Positions 1-12,195 of a DNA stretch of 64,000 bases are shown in pieces. Both the position numbers and the translations under genes were made by a program. The first letter of the stretch is position 1. Each line of letters starts with the position of its first letter. Source of the stretch: Lanius collurio (taxonomy: Eukaryota > Chordata > Aves > Passeriformes > Laniidae); assembly GCA_020086605.1 (NCBI GenBank), contig JACBWW010000069.1:2096000-2159999 (forward strand), in the 5' to 3' direction. Below the pieces are notes generated by a model. That model was not told the DNA's origin. It did not search any database and saw nothing but the letters and a program-made list of their open reading frames with translations.

Positions 1-1312
1 CGGCTCAGCCCCTCCGCCGCCGCCAGCCCCGGGCACCGCCGCCCTGCTCCTCCGGCAGAGCCTGCCAGCATCGGCCCGCGTCCGAGTTACCATTAATTTT
101 ATTATTATTTTTAGTTTGAACGGCAGCACGACCCCGAGGAGTTGTGCGAGCGAGGCTCGCCCTCGCCGCCTGCTTTAGAGGGACTTTTCAGAGCTGCCTA
201 AATCAGGATATTTAAGCGCAGGACAATGCAGGGTGGTGGGAGCTCTTAAGCTGCAGTTTGCAAACGAATCCGTGCCCCACAGCCAAGGGAAAAGTCCTGT
301 CCCCCTCCCGGCTCGTTCCCGCTCGTGCCACTCTAGGCATTTATTTGGACTTAAAAAAAAATTAAAAAAAAAAAAAAAATTAAACTTTCAGTCGCTCGAT
401 GCGCCGATCAGGTGTGTTTATATCGAGCGTTGGCTGTGGAGGTTTTGCCTGGTATTTTTTTTCCCCTTCCCTTTCCCCGGAGGAGCGGTTGGGTGGAAGC
501 CCCGCTCCCCCGCAGCCCCGCGCTGTTTGCGCCACCGCGGAGCCGGGGAGTGGAGGGGGAGGGATGCGCGGAGCGGTGCGCGCCCTTCCCCGAGTCAAAC
601 AAAGTCCTCTTCAAAGCCCCTTCCTCAGTGAAGTCGATTTGATAATTATAAATAAAATAATGAAACCAGAGCAGCACATTTCTCCCCCTAAATAAATAAA
701 TAATAATTAATTATCCGATAACCGATCCCTCCCTCCTAAAATTGCTTCCCCCTTCCCCCAGCTCCATCCCCGCCTGCAACTTTCCCGCAGATCTTTGTCC
801 CGCACCGGGCAAATCAGCGGCAGTACTCGGGGGAGTCCCGGCTGGGTTTATTTTGGGAGGTGGAGGAGCAGGATTCCCGGCCGGGGTCCCGCATCTCCGC
901 CCGGTCGGGGCGGTGCGGGGTTGGGAGGGGGGGAGGTTCCTCCTCTCAGCCACCTCCCGTGGGTAAAACTGGCTTTTTGGGGTGTCGGGGTGGGGTGCGC
1001 TGGCAGCGGGGACAATACGTCCGGAGGCGGCTCGGCGGGGCGGGCTCCTGCCCCCTCCCCGCAGCCTCAGGCCTAATCCCGGCCGTTCCCCCTCCGGCAG
1101 CTTTTAATCTCCGCCGGGGGGAGGAGAAGGAAGGGAAAGGTGGAGGGCGGGCGGCGGGGCCGGTGCCGGTGCCCAGCGGCGCGGGCTGCCCGCCCCGGGC
1201 GCGTCCCTCCCCGGCCCCGCCGCCGCCGCAGCTGCCGCCCCCGGGAGGGGAGGGAGGGAAAGGGGGGCGGCCCCCCACCCGGCACGGCGGGGGCTCGGGA
1301 GGGCGGGACAGT
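1..1312. promoter_or_regulatory. CpG island, probable promoter region of an unidentified gene
   Basis: Two GC- and CpG-dense parts (about 1-200 and 480-600, then about 740-1312) flank an AT-rich insert at 600-735 that contains TAAT/ATTA motifs. In birds an island of this length normally marks the start of a gene, often a developmental or housekeeping one. A TATA-like TATTTAAG lies near 209-216, but nothing fixes the direction of transcription. Several ORFs of 70-240 codons cross the region. They are rich in Pro, Gly, Arg and Ala, as random reading of GC-rich DNA would be, so I call none of them coding. Untranslated first exons could be here but cannot be delimited from the sequence alone. Confidence 0.7.
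907..933 (+). other. G-quadruplex-type motif in the CpG island
   Basis: Four G runs of at least three lie within 27 bases, separated by loops of 6, 2 and 1 bases. This meets the usual G4 pattern. Such motifs are common around promoters, and whether this one folds is not known. Confidence 0.5.
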
Positions 1313-1318
1313 GCCCAG

Positions 1319-2100
1319 CATCTCCTCACAGGCAGACAGACAGATGGACAGAGCGGCGCCCAGTGTACCCTCACAGACAGACAAGGCTGTGCCCAGCATC
1401 CCCTCACAGATAGACGGACAGGGCTGCCCCCAGCATCTCCCCAGACGGACAGATGGACAGGGCTGTGCCCAGAGTACCCTCACAGACAGACAGGGCTATG
1501 CCCAGCATCTCCTCACAGGCAGACGAATGGACGGGGATGTGCCCAGCGTCTCCTTACAGACAGACGGACGGAATGACAGACAGGGCTGTGCCCAGCATCC
1601 CTCACAGACAGACGGAAGGACAGACAGGGCTGTACCCAGCATCCCTCACAGACAGACAGAACTGTGCCCAGCAACACTTACAGACAGACGGACGGACAGG
1701 GCTGCGCCCAGCATCTCCTTGCACACAGACAAATGGATGGGGATGTTCCCAGCATCCCTCCAGACAGACAGATGGACGGGACTGTGCCCAGCATCCCTGC
1801 ACAGACAGCCACGGCAGTGCGTGGCTGCCCTCCCAGACAGACAGACAGACATGACGGTAGGATGGGCAAAGCAGTGCCTGTCCAGCGCTCTCAGACAGAC
1901 ATGGAGCTTGGACGGGCAGAGCAATGCCCATCCAACTCTCACAGACAGACAGACAGACAGACAGACTGACAGACAGCTGCGGCCCAGCAGCCCACGCAGA
2001 AGAGAGCTGCTCCAGCTGGGGCCACCCTGGTGAACAGAGCTGGGGGCAGTCCAGGTGGGGCCAGACTAATCCCCAGGCAGACAGACAGACAGACGGGGCT
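1319..2100. repeat. Degenerate CAGACAGA-containing minisatellite
   Basis: About fourteen to sixteen copies of a unit of roughly 35-50 bp. Each unit joins a variable number of CAGA/CGGA tetranucleotides to a block resembling 'gggctgtgcccagcatccc'. Unit length varies because the tetranucleotide part expands and contracts. Copies differ by point changes, so the array is not recent in all parts. The purest tetranucleotide stretches are near 1843-1852, 1939-1976 and 2081-2095. It lies directly beside the CpG island. Long ORFs on both strands through it reflect a lack of stop codons in the unit and are not coding evidence. Confidence 0.9.
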
Positions 2101-4099
2101 GTGCCCCCTCGGCCTGCCTGCCAAGGGGATGCCCCACGAAATCCCAGGCAGACCAGGTGGAGCATGGCTAATCCTTGGCAGAGGCGGGCAGTGGCCGGTG
2201 CGGGCGGGCAGGGCTGGCTGGGCAGGGCCGTGGTTTGTCGCAGGAACACCTGGCCATGCCCTGCTGGATGCTGGACAAACAGCCCAAGCACCACCAGCCG
2301 GGGCTCTGCTGGGAGAGGCAGGGCCCGACCCGGTCCCACAGGTGGAAAGGAGTTAACGGGTCTGTGACCATCCCAGTGGGGGATTTTCTACCTGTGAAAA
2401 AACATATTGATGTAATTTCCTTGCCTGTACGGGCAGGGAGAGACAGAGCAGTGGGGGCCAGGCTGGCTGTGGCCTTTAGGAACTACCTTGACATCCACAA
2501 TCGGAGATAAAAAGAAAGTTCCTGCTGGTTCCCTTCCAGACAAATGAGCCTGGCCGGGTCTCTTTGCTCTTTAGCAGCATCTGCCCACCCTCTGCACCTG
2601 ATTTCTTGCAGGAGCCTTTCATCTCTCTCCCCTGCCTGCTCCCGGAGCCCCGGCTGCTCTGCCCGCGGGCTTAACGGTACGGGAGGATGCGAGTCCCCCG
2701 GGACGGGGCTGTGCCCACCTCCTCCCTGTCATCATCGCTGGTCTTCCCACTGCTCCTGCACCTCCTCGGAAGGCTGATTGCAAAGGGAATTTTGACTGGA
2801 GGAGAGGAATCTCCGGGGTTTTTGGATTCTTGTCTGGATACAGCCGTGCTAGGGGCCGTCACCTCATTTCTCTAAAGGCTGTCCCTGCAAAGGGGACATT
2901 AGTAACACACACGGGTTTATGCCTGTGTCTGAAAAGCAGGAATGCGAACCAGATGCAGTGGAGTTTTCTGTGGAAGTGCGTCTGCTTTCTGTGTTTGTGT
3001 TCTTGCTGGTGGTGTAGGTAAATCTGATATCAACAGGTTGTTGAGAAGGAAAAAATTCCTTGTTTCGTGTGCACTCACTGATAAACACTGAGATGAGGTC
3101 CTTTGGTGGGAGCTTTTGTGAGAAAATAAATGCCTTCTGGGTAGAATTCTGGCCATTTCTCAGCCATGTCCTGTGCCCACACGCTGTTGTGGCACAGGGC
3201 TCAGATCAGTTGCCTGCATGAGGCTGCCAGGAGCATCCAAGATGCCCTCAAGTCCCTGAGACACCCACCCCAAAGGATTTGCAGGAGATCTGTGCCCCTC
3301 TGGCTCAGCAGATGGAGGCCAGCAGGGACACCCAGAGACATCTCAGGTGACACTGGATGCCTGTATTTAGGCAACAAAGCCACATTCACTGTCTGAGCTG
3401 CCCCAGGCTGTGATGGTCAGTTCTTCAGATCCTTTCTGGTGCAGGGTGACACCTCTGTTACAGCTTTTTGCACCCACAGGTGAAATGCAGGAGCCTGTAG
3501 GTAACACAACCCTGCCCATGTATTCTCCTGTGCTCACTGTCCACCTCTCAGTGCAAGGTTTAGGTAGACCAGTGGTGATGTGGCAAATTGATTGACATGG
3601 CAAGAGAAGTCTGAGCTCAGGAGGTGCTGACAACCCAATTAGTGAGAACAAAGTCCTTCTGAGGTCCCTGGGTTTGGCCATCTGGGGATTATTCCTGCTT
3701 GTTGGTGTCTGCCTAGGGAGTGCTCTGGATGGATGAGATCTGGTGAACAGCCTGCAAACCCTGAGGTTCTCCTCTTCCTGTGTGCAAATCCAGGGCCATC
3801 AGGATGAGGTGCAGATAAGATAATAGATAAAATATGGTGCTGGTTGTTTTGCAGCTTGCTATGCCAAGGAGGCAAGGAGGGGGCTGGCTGCAGGTGTTCG
3901 TTTGAGGGGGAGGTCCAGGACTAAAGCTCAGGATCATCTTTCTGGTCCAGTTCTCTGGGATCCATGGCTCATGCAAAGGCAATACTTTGGGAGAAGGGAA
4001 AGGGTTGAAACTGCTTCTTCAGTCCTGCCTGTGGCTGGGAGGGGGAGGAGGATGGAGCAGTGATGGAGCTGGCGTGTGTGGCAGGGTGTGTGTGCAGGA
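2101..4099. other. Non-coding DNA, no recognised gene or repeat
   Basis: Mixed-composition sequence leaving the GC-rich promoter zone. I see no exon with splice signals plus a credible reading frame. A few stretches, for example around 2350-2550, look non-repetitive and could be promoter-proximal regulatory DNA, but there is no direct evidence. Confidence 0.5.
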
Positions 4100-4328
4100 G
4101 GATGGAGTTGGAGAGGCTCAGACTGGACATCAGGAGGAATTACATCACGGAAAGGGTTGTTAAGCACTGGAAGGGGCTGCCCAGGGAGCTGGTGGAGTCC
4201 CCATCCCTGCAGGTGGACAAGGAACAACTGGAAGTGGCACTCAGGGCTCTGGGCTGCATGACAATGTGGTGAAAGTCATGGGTTGGACTCGATCTTGGGA
4301 GTCTTTTCAAACCTCAGTGATTCTGTGC
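4100..4328 (+). mobile_element. CR1 LINE fragment (3' end)
   Basis: Matches the 3' untranslated part of avian CR1: 'gaggctcagactggacatcagg', 'ggctgcccagggagctggtgg', 'agtccccatccctg' and 'ggttggactcgatc' follow in the family order and end in 'cagtgattctgtg'. It is 5'-truncated, like most CR1 copies, and contains no reverse transcriptase sequence. Phrases are diverged, so it is not a recent insertion. Confidence 0.9.
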
Positions 4329-6049
4329 TTATTTCCAGTTCATCAGCTCATGCTCTTATCTCTGGTGAAAGGGAGGAAAGTGGCAGCTTCAGCCCTGTTT
4401 TGGTTCCAGTAGGACTTTTAAACCCTGGCATATTTTTCTTGTATCATACTTTGCTTTTGGACTAGCTGTCAGATTTTGAACCACTACTCCAGATTTCCTA
4501 CCCAGGCAAGGAGCTGGGAGTAGGTTCCTATAACTTCATAATTAGGACATTTGCTGTGATTTACTCTATTAGAGTCCATAAATCCACGTATTTGATATCT
4601 GATGGGAAAATGGGAATAAGCTGCAGTATGTCTTAATGTAACACAGACAGTCACAGGTTATGTCAGCAATTCAAATATTTTATTGAAATGCAACTTCCCA
4701 ACATTTTCTGACATAAGCGTTATCAAGAAATGTAAATTATAATATAATAGTATAACAATATAATTGCTCAATTCCTCTTAACTCACTGCAGTTCTTTTCT
4801 GAAGGAACACTACAAAAGGAAGAAGGTCAATTCCTTTCATATAACTAAGGATTTAAAAACCTTTCATTTAAGTGCATTTTTAATAAAATATTTTATTTTC
4901 ATGCTATCCTCCTGCACTGTAGATAGTTTCAGCCTCTGTGCTTGGATTAATTGTTACAGGAGTTATTATACAAAGCCTATTAGATAAAAAAAGAACTAAT
5001 ATAAACACTGCTGGCTGTATTTTACCCTGCCCTTGCCATTCAAAAAAGCTTCCTAGTGGCTGATGTATGAATTATTATTGATGAAACACAGGACTTCTAA
5101 CACTCCAGATTTTCTGCGTGGACTAAGATCACAAATCCAAGACCATTTATTAAAGTAAATAGAAGTCCAAGATGTTTCTCAAGCAGACAAGCTAATTTTA
5201 AAGCCCAAGTGGGCCTTTATTTTGAGGAAAAAATATTTCTGAGAAAAAAAATCCCATGAATATGTGTGTTTTTTTGTGGCACCAAACTTGGAAGTTTATA
5301 TATATTTTTACTTCAAATGTTACTATTTTGTCAAACCTGCGTATTACTCAAAATCTGTAAGGAAAAATCCCTCTGGAATGGAAATGGCAAAATGGTTTTG
5401 AGAAATGCAGTTGGAGACCTTAGAAAAAAGTGGACAAGGATGTTACAGATTGGGGAAAAATAATGTTTCACCAATAATCAGGCATTTATGGTTGAGCTCA
5501 TAAGAGAAGGTCATGTTGAATGAAAATCTAGTTATTACTCTGTATACCATGAAATACTTCAATTATCACTAATTATGACTATAATCTGGCACTGGAACAT
5601 CCTGCCAGTACTAATGAACTAATTCTCACCACACCTGATGGCACAGGGATGTTTTATCTCCAGTTTTCAGGGGAGGAACTGCCCCTTAAGTGAAGGTCAA
5701 GCAAAGAGCTTGTGGGAGGGCTGGTCTGGTTCCTCCACCCCTTTCACACTCTCACACTGACATCCCTTTTTCAGGCTTCAAAATCCAGTGAAATAATACC
5801 CACAACATCACCCAGAGGAGGAATTTCAAAGGACACTTCTACAGTCCTGGATAAAGCACCATTTACGTGGTTTAGAGACAAATGGACAGCTCCACATGAT
5901 ATCCCAGAGTGCTAAATTTTGCTCAGGTTCAACCAAAGCATGTGTTAAAAACTCATGGGGCTGCACATCTGAGGCAGATCAGGAGTGCAAAGGTACTTGT
6001 TCCAAAAGCCAGCCTCACACACATTGCCAAGAGCTGCTTTTGCAGGCAT
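4329..6049. other. AT-rich non-coding DNA
   Basis: AT-rich intergenic sequence with short A and T runs and no gene. Around 4658-4716 a 9-bp inverted repeat (TTATGTCAG/CTGACATAA) encloses an AT-rich inner hairpin. I do not recognise an interspersed repeat here. Confidence 0.5.
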
Positions 6050-6145
6050 GGTGGGATTTTTGGGATTGTCCCATGCAGGGCCAGGAGCTGAACTCGATGA
6101 TCCTCTTGAGTCCCCTCCAACTCAGGATATTCCATGACTCTATGG
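6050..6145 (+). mobile_element. CR1 LINE 3' terminus
   Basis: About 95 bp of CR1 3' end: 'gggattgtcccatgcaggg', 'ccaggagctgaactcgatga', 'cccctccaactcaggatatt' and a tail 'ccatgactctatg'. This is the CR1 subfamily whose 3' end reads 'aactcaggatattc', the same type as the minus-strand copy at 50009-50270. Confidence 0.85.
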
Positions 6146-9100
6146 TGAGCCTGGACTGTGAGAGAGCTCTGCTGCATATCCAGACCATGCAGCTTCAACT
6201 GGCCTAATTTGGTTGCTTGCCTTAATTAGGGCCTCACTGGGAACCAAACTGCAAACGTATACCCTGGAAGTTCTTCCCTTTGCAAAGGGTGGAGGAGTGC
6301 TGAGGGATCTGCCCAGATTTGTTCCTGAGGATAACTGAGCACCCTCCTGCATTAGCACCTGGATCCAGCACACAGGATATCTCAGCTTGTGTGAACTAAG
6401 AGCCTGGAGCCTTTTCTCCTTTCACTGAAATATTTTCTTCCTTTTGTGCACCAAAACCATCCATGTCTCCGTGGGGAAAGGGCCTGGATGTTGTTTTCTC
6501 AGGGAATATGGCAGCAGTGGCAGTGGAAGTGACACTGGATGTGCCTACCCCATAGAGGCAGTTTTTGCCCCTCTGTGTGGCTTGGCAGAGGAAAGGTGAG
6601 ACCAGGTTCCCAATTTGTTAAAACAGCACAAATATTGCAGCATGGGTCACATACTTCCATTTGTTTGTCCCAAAGGAACACTTACAAATCCATCAAATTT
6701 CTGTTGGTATTTTAATTATTTTGTGTTTCCTCACTCTTGTGGTAAAAACAGCTTTCATACTTCCCTTCTCTTCCTTTTTTATTTCTTTTTTTCCCCCTTT
6801 AAGGCAGCAAACCCTCCCTACTGAATCCTTTTAAAGACCTTAAACCACCTAGGAGTGGTTCTCACTTATAAATCCTCCTCATGTGATGCCCCTATATGGT
6901 CGCCTGGCTGACAGCTGGGATTTCCCTTGCACACAACTTTTAGCCTAAACTTCTTCACAAACTCTTGGATATTTCTTAGAAATCTCATCCAGTAATAACA
7001 CATTAATCTGACCTGAATTTCCAACTTTTTCTTCTCTGGAGTCGATGCAGAGGGAACTAGTCTGGCTGATGGAAAGGTCGGTGCATTAATCCTAAATCCT
7101 TTGGTGGGGTTTCTAGCACCTTACACAAGGAGCTGGGGGGAAAATGTGTTTTCCTTTTGGTGACTGAAGCAGAAAACGGTCAGGATAAAAGTGGACTATA
7201 CAGAGCTGAAAATAGACTTTATTTTTTTTTTCAGATTTTACAGGTAATCTAAAACCCCTTGGAAATGTGATTTTGAATCAGTCACAGACATTGTGCTTAG
7301 CTGACATGAAATATTTTATTTTTAGGCTGTTTAACTCATTTAAAAACTCAATTTAGTTTGGTTTTTTTTGGTAGGAAAATGCTATTTTAAAATAAGAACA
7401 AAAGAAGTGTTATTTTAGAAGAAGTAAAAATCCCCAAACTAAACTAAAACAACTCTGCACAAACTAATGGCATTTTTGAAAGCAAGCCTTCCTTAGAGCA
7501 TCCAAAGGAATGAAGCTTTCTTATCCCCCAAATTTCTCCCATACTCACACTTTTGAGTGGCATGACACTCAAATTTTCAGTGAACTTACCCTCTATCAAG
7601 AAACAAAATAATAGCTTAGTTCTCCCCACATGCTGTGACATCCCTTAATTCCTTAATTACTTTAATATGAGCAGGTTTGGGTTGTGTTTATATGAAATTT
7701 TCAAAAGATGTGGAGTACTGTGCAAGTCTGATTGTTTCATTGGTGGGGAGTGGGTGAAGGAGGGGGGGAGCAGGTGTGTGTAAAACACCTCATCCCTGCT
7801 CAGAGCCTGACATCCAGCAGCATCCATCCCAGCATCCCTGGAACCACCTACAGCTGTGCTGCTGACAGCGCAGAGAAGGAGATACTTGTTCTCCCCAATG
7901 TGAGCAGGCAAAACTTTTTGGGGAAAAAAAAAAAAAACAAATCAGGAGATGTTTTGATTAACTAAATATTCCTAGAGACACAGCACTGATAAACATCAGG
8001 CAGGTTTTTGCTAATGCAGCACCCCAAGGCTCATCCTTAAATCCACAGGTACATCTGTTTGGGTCATCCTCATGTGCAGGGGAGAGATGTGGCTTGTGGG
8101 GCACAGATTTCCACCTCCGAAATTTGGAAATGGTTGTCTGATGGCCGTAGAATGCACGGGGAAGCACGGGCAAGTGGAGGCTACCAGCAGTGGGCTTTGG
8201 GGAGGGAGATTCATGTCCCGTCAAAGGCAAACCTGATTGAGACAAGGACAGAGCAACCCAGACAGTCCCTCAGCCCTTTTCCCGGGTGACAGAGCCAGGG
8301 GCCACTCCAATGTGATCCATGAGGCTGCATGCTCTGCTTGCCAGGGAGCCAGATGCTGCTGCTTGGAAAACCCTTGTCCACAGCTTGCTGCTGGGCTCCT
8401 GTGATTGCTGTCCAAGGAGCAGCGGCGTGGCGAGCTGGGATGACTGGGATCGCAGCATCCCACCATCATCTCTCCCCCTCCTGATAAATTAAAGCAATAA
8501 AACCACCAAATACAGATTTTATGCCTTCCCTTGTTGTAATTAAGCATCTTAAGAGCACAAAACCCCTCCCATTATAATAGAACAAAAAAAAAAAAATATT
8601 GCTAAATGATAACAGTGGAAGCCACCCTTCACAGACCCCAAAATCTCTGTGTTTGTTCCTCTGGTGTCTGAAAATCGAGATGAAACAAATCTTTTCTTTC
8701 TGATGACAGCAGTTAGGACATGAGTAGCCATGTTAATCAATCAGTTAATGTAATAAACCCATCCTCAGGCTGTGATGGCTCTGATGGGTGAGTGGGAGCT
8801 TCTGCTCATCACACTCCACTCAGTGGGACCACACTGAGAAAATCTCCAGTGTTTTAACTTGCTGGAAAATGTTTCCAGAGTAGTTTGAGCTTGTGCATCC
8901 TTGACTAGAATTCTCTGATTTCAGCTCATGTGCAGTGATGTTTTGGCACCACTGGGATTCTGAATAAAATCTGGCAACACCAAGTTGAGTTTGAGTGTGA
9001 ATTTAACAACTCTTTCAAAGCAAAACTCTGGCTCTGTTTGGAAGGGGCTGTGTTGGCACAACAGGTCCAATTTTGCAGCAGCTGTGGAAAAGTGCTGCTC

Positions 9101-9837
9101 CTTTGAATACACAGCCAAGACAGGTGGATCAGGCTCTAGGTGTCCACAACTGCTCTTCCATCACCTCCCATGTTATTTTTCCAGATATGGAGAGCTCAGC
9201 TACTCCTGTGGCTGACATGTCTTGCCTTGCTGAGTCCTGGTTTTATTTTTGAGCTGTACTTGCTGGGTGCTTGAAGAAAGGAAAGGGGAAAAATGCTCAA
9301 AGTTTTATTGTGAGTGAGACAAGCTTAATTCCACTTAAAACCATTTCCAAGACAGAATTGAAATTCAATCACAACATAAGGCAAAATTACTGCAGTCATT
9401 AGATTTGCTGTTGTTTGGTCTACCTGCACACTCAGCCCAGCAGCTTTGCAAGCAATCAAGTGTTGCCTTATTTTAAATAAAACCCAGGATCATTCTCTGT
9501 CTTTATTTCCACTGAGTTTGGTCATTTTCTGCTCTGACTGTGCCTTTTGAAATGCTGAATTTGTGGAAACGGCCAGTGTTGAACTCAACCTGTTGCCTAT
9601 CTCCATGCTGTAGACTAAGAGAAAAAAGGGAAGGAGAATAAAACTCCAGCTTAGGAGGATTTGGAGTTTTTAAATAAAAGGAAGTAATGAAACTTTCAGT
9701 ATTTTCATCTGGAACAAGTGCAGAGGTAGCTATAAAAAAAGGCAATGTTAATTTTTCAGCTCTCTCTGCTTTGCAGGCAGAGAGTGTTCCTTGTCAGGCT
9801 GATTTCTTTGGTGCATCAAGGTCTGTTCCCTGGGTTG
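6146..9837. other. Non-coding DNA, no recognised gene
   Basis: Moderately AT-rich with scattered homopolymer runs (for example T near 7213 and A near 7925 and 8585). I see no coding exon, RNA gene or clear transposable element. Confidence 0.45.
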
Positions 9838-9891
9838 AGACTTTTTTTCGGGCTCTCCTAAGCCAGACTTTTTTTGGGGCTCTCCTAAGCC
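9838..9891. repeat. Tandem duplication, 2 x 27 bp
   Basis: Two adjacent 27-bp units, each starting AGACTTTTTTT and ending CTCTCCTAAGCC, differ at a single base (C versus G after the T run). The near identity suggests a fairly recent local duplication. Confidence 0.9.
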
Positions 9892-10379
9892 AGGCTGGAC
9901 TGAGAAACTGCCTGGATTTATGGTGTTGTATTACACCAACATCCCTTTGAATTCTATTTTTGTGGTGGATTTCAGTACCTCATACCCCTGGCTAGTGAGG
10001 CAAACCCATGAAGAACAGGAGTTATGACCTGGAAGGGGGAATGTTGCACAAGGCACAGCTTTTCCCTTCATAATTATTTATGACCAGCTGTGGGGTGCGA
10101 GTAGTACACTTAAAAGGAAATGGTTTGTGCTTTTATTAAGGCTCTTCACTTACAGCTATTCTGATCTAACTCTTGCATTACCCACTGCTTTTTCCTTACA
10201 CTGCTGTGGCTTTATGGTCTGCTGGTGCACAGACATGCATCTTCTTCATTACTTAAAAAACCTGATTGCTTTACAGGAATATTTCTGCAGATACAAAATG
10301 AATGTTGTTTCCATTTGTTTTTATATTCCTATCTATAAAATACAAAAGCATTGCTGGTATTAATTTAATATGGAGAGCC

Positions 10380-10640
10380 TCTTAAAATGGCCCAAGCATC
10401 ATCTGTTTTATTAGTGTCTGCTTGATAAAGCTTCCACATCCTACAGTTAGTTTGCTTCTGAGGATAAGACTTCACAATATGCACTGAGATTTTGATAAAA
10501 TCTCATCAAAGCCTGCTAAAAGATCTTTATCTATTTTGATTGGCTTGATTACATTGATTAATGAAACACTGGAGGATTTCATGTGATGGGATTAAATAAA
10601 GCAATTAGTTTTAATAATTTTTCTAAAAAATAGAATTAGG
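10380..10640. promoter_or_regulatory. Candidate regulatory block with homeodomain-type motifs
   Basis: A repeat-free AT-rich segment dense in TGATTA, TTGATTGG, ATTGATTAATGA and AATTAG motifs, with a short inverted element GATTTTGATAAAATC at about 10489-10503. It resembles non-coding DNA kept by selection in vertebrates, but only an alignment could show that. The function is inferred. Confidence 0.3.
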
Positions 10641-11017
10641 TGGGAACAAAAGGGAAAAAAGAGAGCAATGTTCTGCGTTCTGTGTTCATGATAAGTAGTA
10701 ATTCTTTGCTTTACCCCTTGGAACTGTGGCATTTCACAGACCTCAGATGCGGGAATGCTCAGGAGGAAATACAAGTGAAGAGGTTAATACTGGAGTGAAT
10801 CCTAGCTGACCAGTGTTTTGCAGGCTGGCTCTTGTGCCAGTGTTGAGAAGGAGGTGTTGGCACCCTGAAGCAGTTGTTTTCCTGCATTGGCCTCCTCCTT
10901 GTTCATTTCTGTTTTTTACAGGAGAAAGGGAGTTCTGGATGAGAAGAAAACATGCATAATTTTAGTGGGTTAAAAATATTCGGGAACTTGCAGCAAAAAT
11001 CTGGGGTTCTGTGTAGA
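10641..11017. other. Non-coding DNA, nothing recognised
   Basis: Ordinary mixed sequence leading into the next CR1 copy. No feature seen. Confidence 0.45.
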
Positions 11018-11330
11018 GGACCTACAGAGGAGCTGGAGAGGGACTTTGGGCAATGGCATGGAGTGACAGGACAAAGAGGAATGGCTTCAAACTGACAAAG
11101 GGCAGGGTTAGATGGGATATTGTGGGATGTTAGGAAGAAATTCTTGGCTGTGAGGGTGCTGAGGCCCTGGCACAGGGTGCCCAGAGACACTGTGTATACC
11201 CCATCCCTGGAAGTGTCCAAGGCCAGGTTGGACGGGGCTTGGAGCAACCTGGGATAGTGGAAGGTGTCCCTGCCCACAGCAGGGGCGTTGGAGTGGGACA
11301 ATCCTAAAGGTGCATTCTGTGATTCCATGA
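11018..11330 (+). mobile_element. CR1 LINE fragment (3' end)
   Basis: Carries CR1 3' UTR text in order: 'ggagagggactttgggcaa', 'tggagtgacaggacaaag', 'gaggccctggcacagggtg', 'ccccatccctggaagtgtcc', 'ggttggacggggcttggagc' and 'tggaaggtgtccctgccc', ending in 'cattctgtgattccatga'. It is 5'-truncated and has no coding sequence. Confidence 0.95.
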
Positions 11331-11603
11331 GTGGATGGTAACTCCTCAGCCATGTTAATGTTTGCATAGACACACTCTGTTGTCAAGACAATGTGAAACA
11401 TTTCAGCCCCAAGCTGCCCATGACAGCCAGCCCCTAGCTCCCAGTGCAAGGAACGGGGAGAGGAAGTGACTATTTAGAAAATATCTTTATAATGTCCTGT
11501 CTGAGGACAGTGCCCAACTCCTCTGCATCCACTGTGCTGGAGGTTGAGAGCTGAACTCCTTCTCATTGCCTGGAACTTAAATGTTGTTGAAGGTGTTCAG
11601 GGG

Positions 11604-12195
11604 ATAGAATCACACAATGGTTTAGGTTAGAAAAGCCCTTTAAGATCTCCAAGGCCAACCATTCCCTCAGCTCTGCCAAGGCCACCACTAATCCACGTCC
11701 ACAAGTGCCACGTGCATACCTCTTTTGTAAATCCCCCTAGGGATGGTGACTCCACCACTGTCCTGGGCAGCCTGTTCCAATGATTGACAACCATTCTGTT
11801 GAAGAGATTTTACTTAATATCCAATCTAAACCTCCCCTGGCACAACCTGAGGTGATCTCCTCTCTTCCTGTCCCTTGTTCCCTGGGAGCAGAGCCTGACC
11901 CCCACCTGGCTGCACCCTTCTGTCAGGGAGTTGTAGAGAGTGAAAAAGTTCCCCCTGAGCCTCCTTTGCTCCAGGCTGAGCCCCTTTCCCAGCTCCCTCA
12001 GCCCCTCCTGGGGCTCCAGACCCTTCCCAGCTCCGTTCCCTTCTCTGGACACATTCCAGCCCCTCAATGTCCTTCTTGTGAGTGGCCCAGAACTGCCCAG
12101 AGGGTTGGAGATGCCTCAGCAGTGCCCAGCACAGGGGACAATCCCTGCCCTGGTCCTTCTGGCCACCCGTTGCTGACACAAGCCAGGACAACCCC
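11604..12195 (-). mobile_element. CR1 LINE fragment, longer copy
   Basis: About 590 bp in reverse orientation. It begins with the reversed tail 'atagaatcacacaatggttt' and passes through 'ggtgactccaccactgtcc', 'ttccctgggagcagagcctg', 'cctttgctccaggctgag', 'cccagctccctcagcccctcc' and 'gacacattccagcccctcaatg'. It reaches further 5' than most copies here, covering the same region as 29299-29840, and is tail-to-tail with the plus-strand copy at 11018. The 164-codon ORF on the plus strand is antisense to CR1 and is not a gene. Confidence 0.95.

Noticed and set aside
233..695. Overlapping ORFs of 72-132 codons on both strands in the CpG island
   Set aside because: Composition is what GC-rich DNA gives by chance. 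There is no domain, no splice context and no preferred frame.
1319..2100. Possible CRISPR-like spaced repeats
   Set aside because: The genome is avian, units are variable and contiguous with no spacers, and no cas genes are present.
860..2367. Long ORFs (up to 297 codons) with repeated Gln-Thr-Asp-Arg text
   Set aside because: They are translations of the CAGACAGA minisatellite in several frames on both strands. Open frames arise because the unit lacks stop codons.
4658..4716. 9-bp inverted repeat as a transposon end pair
   Set aside because: No target duplication or related sequence. It is short enough to arise by chance in AT-rich DNA.
10903..11373. 156-codon ORF on the minus strand
   Set aside because: Largely the antisense of the CR1 fragment at 11018-11330.
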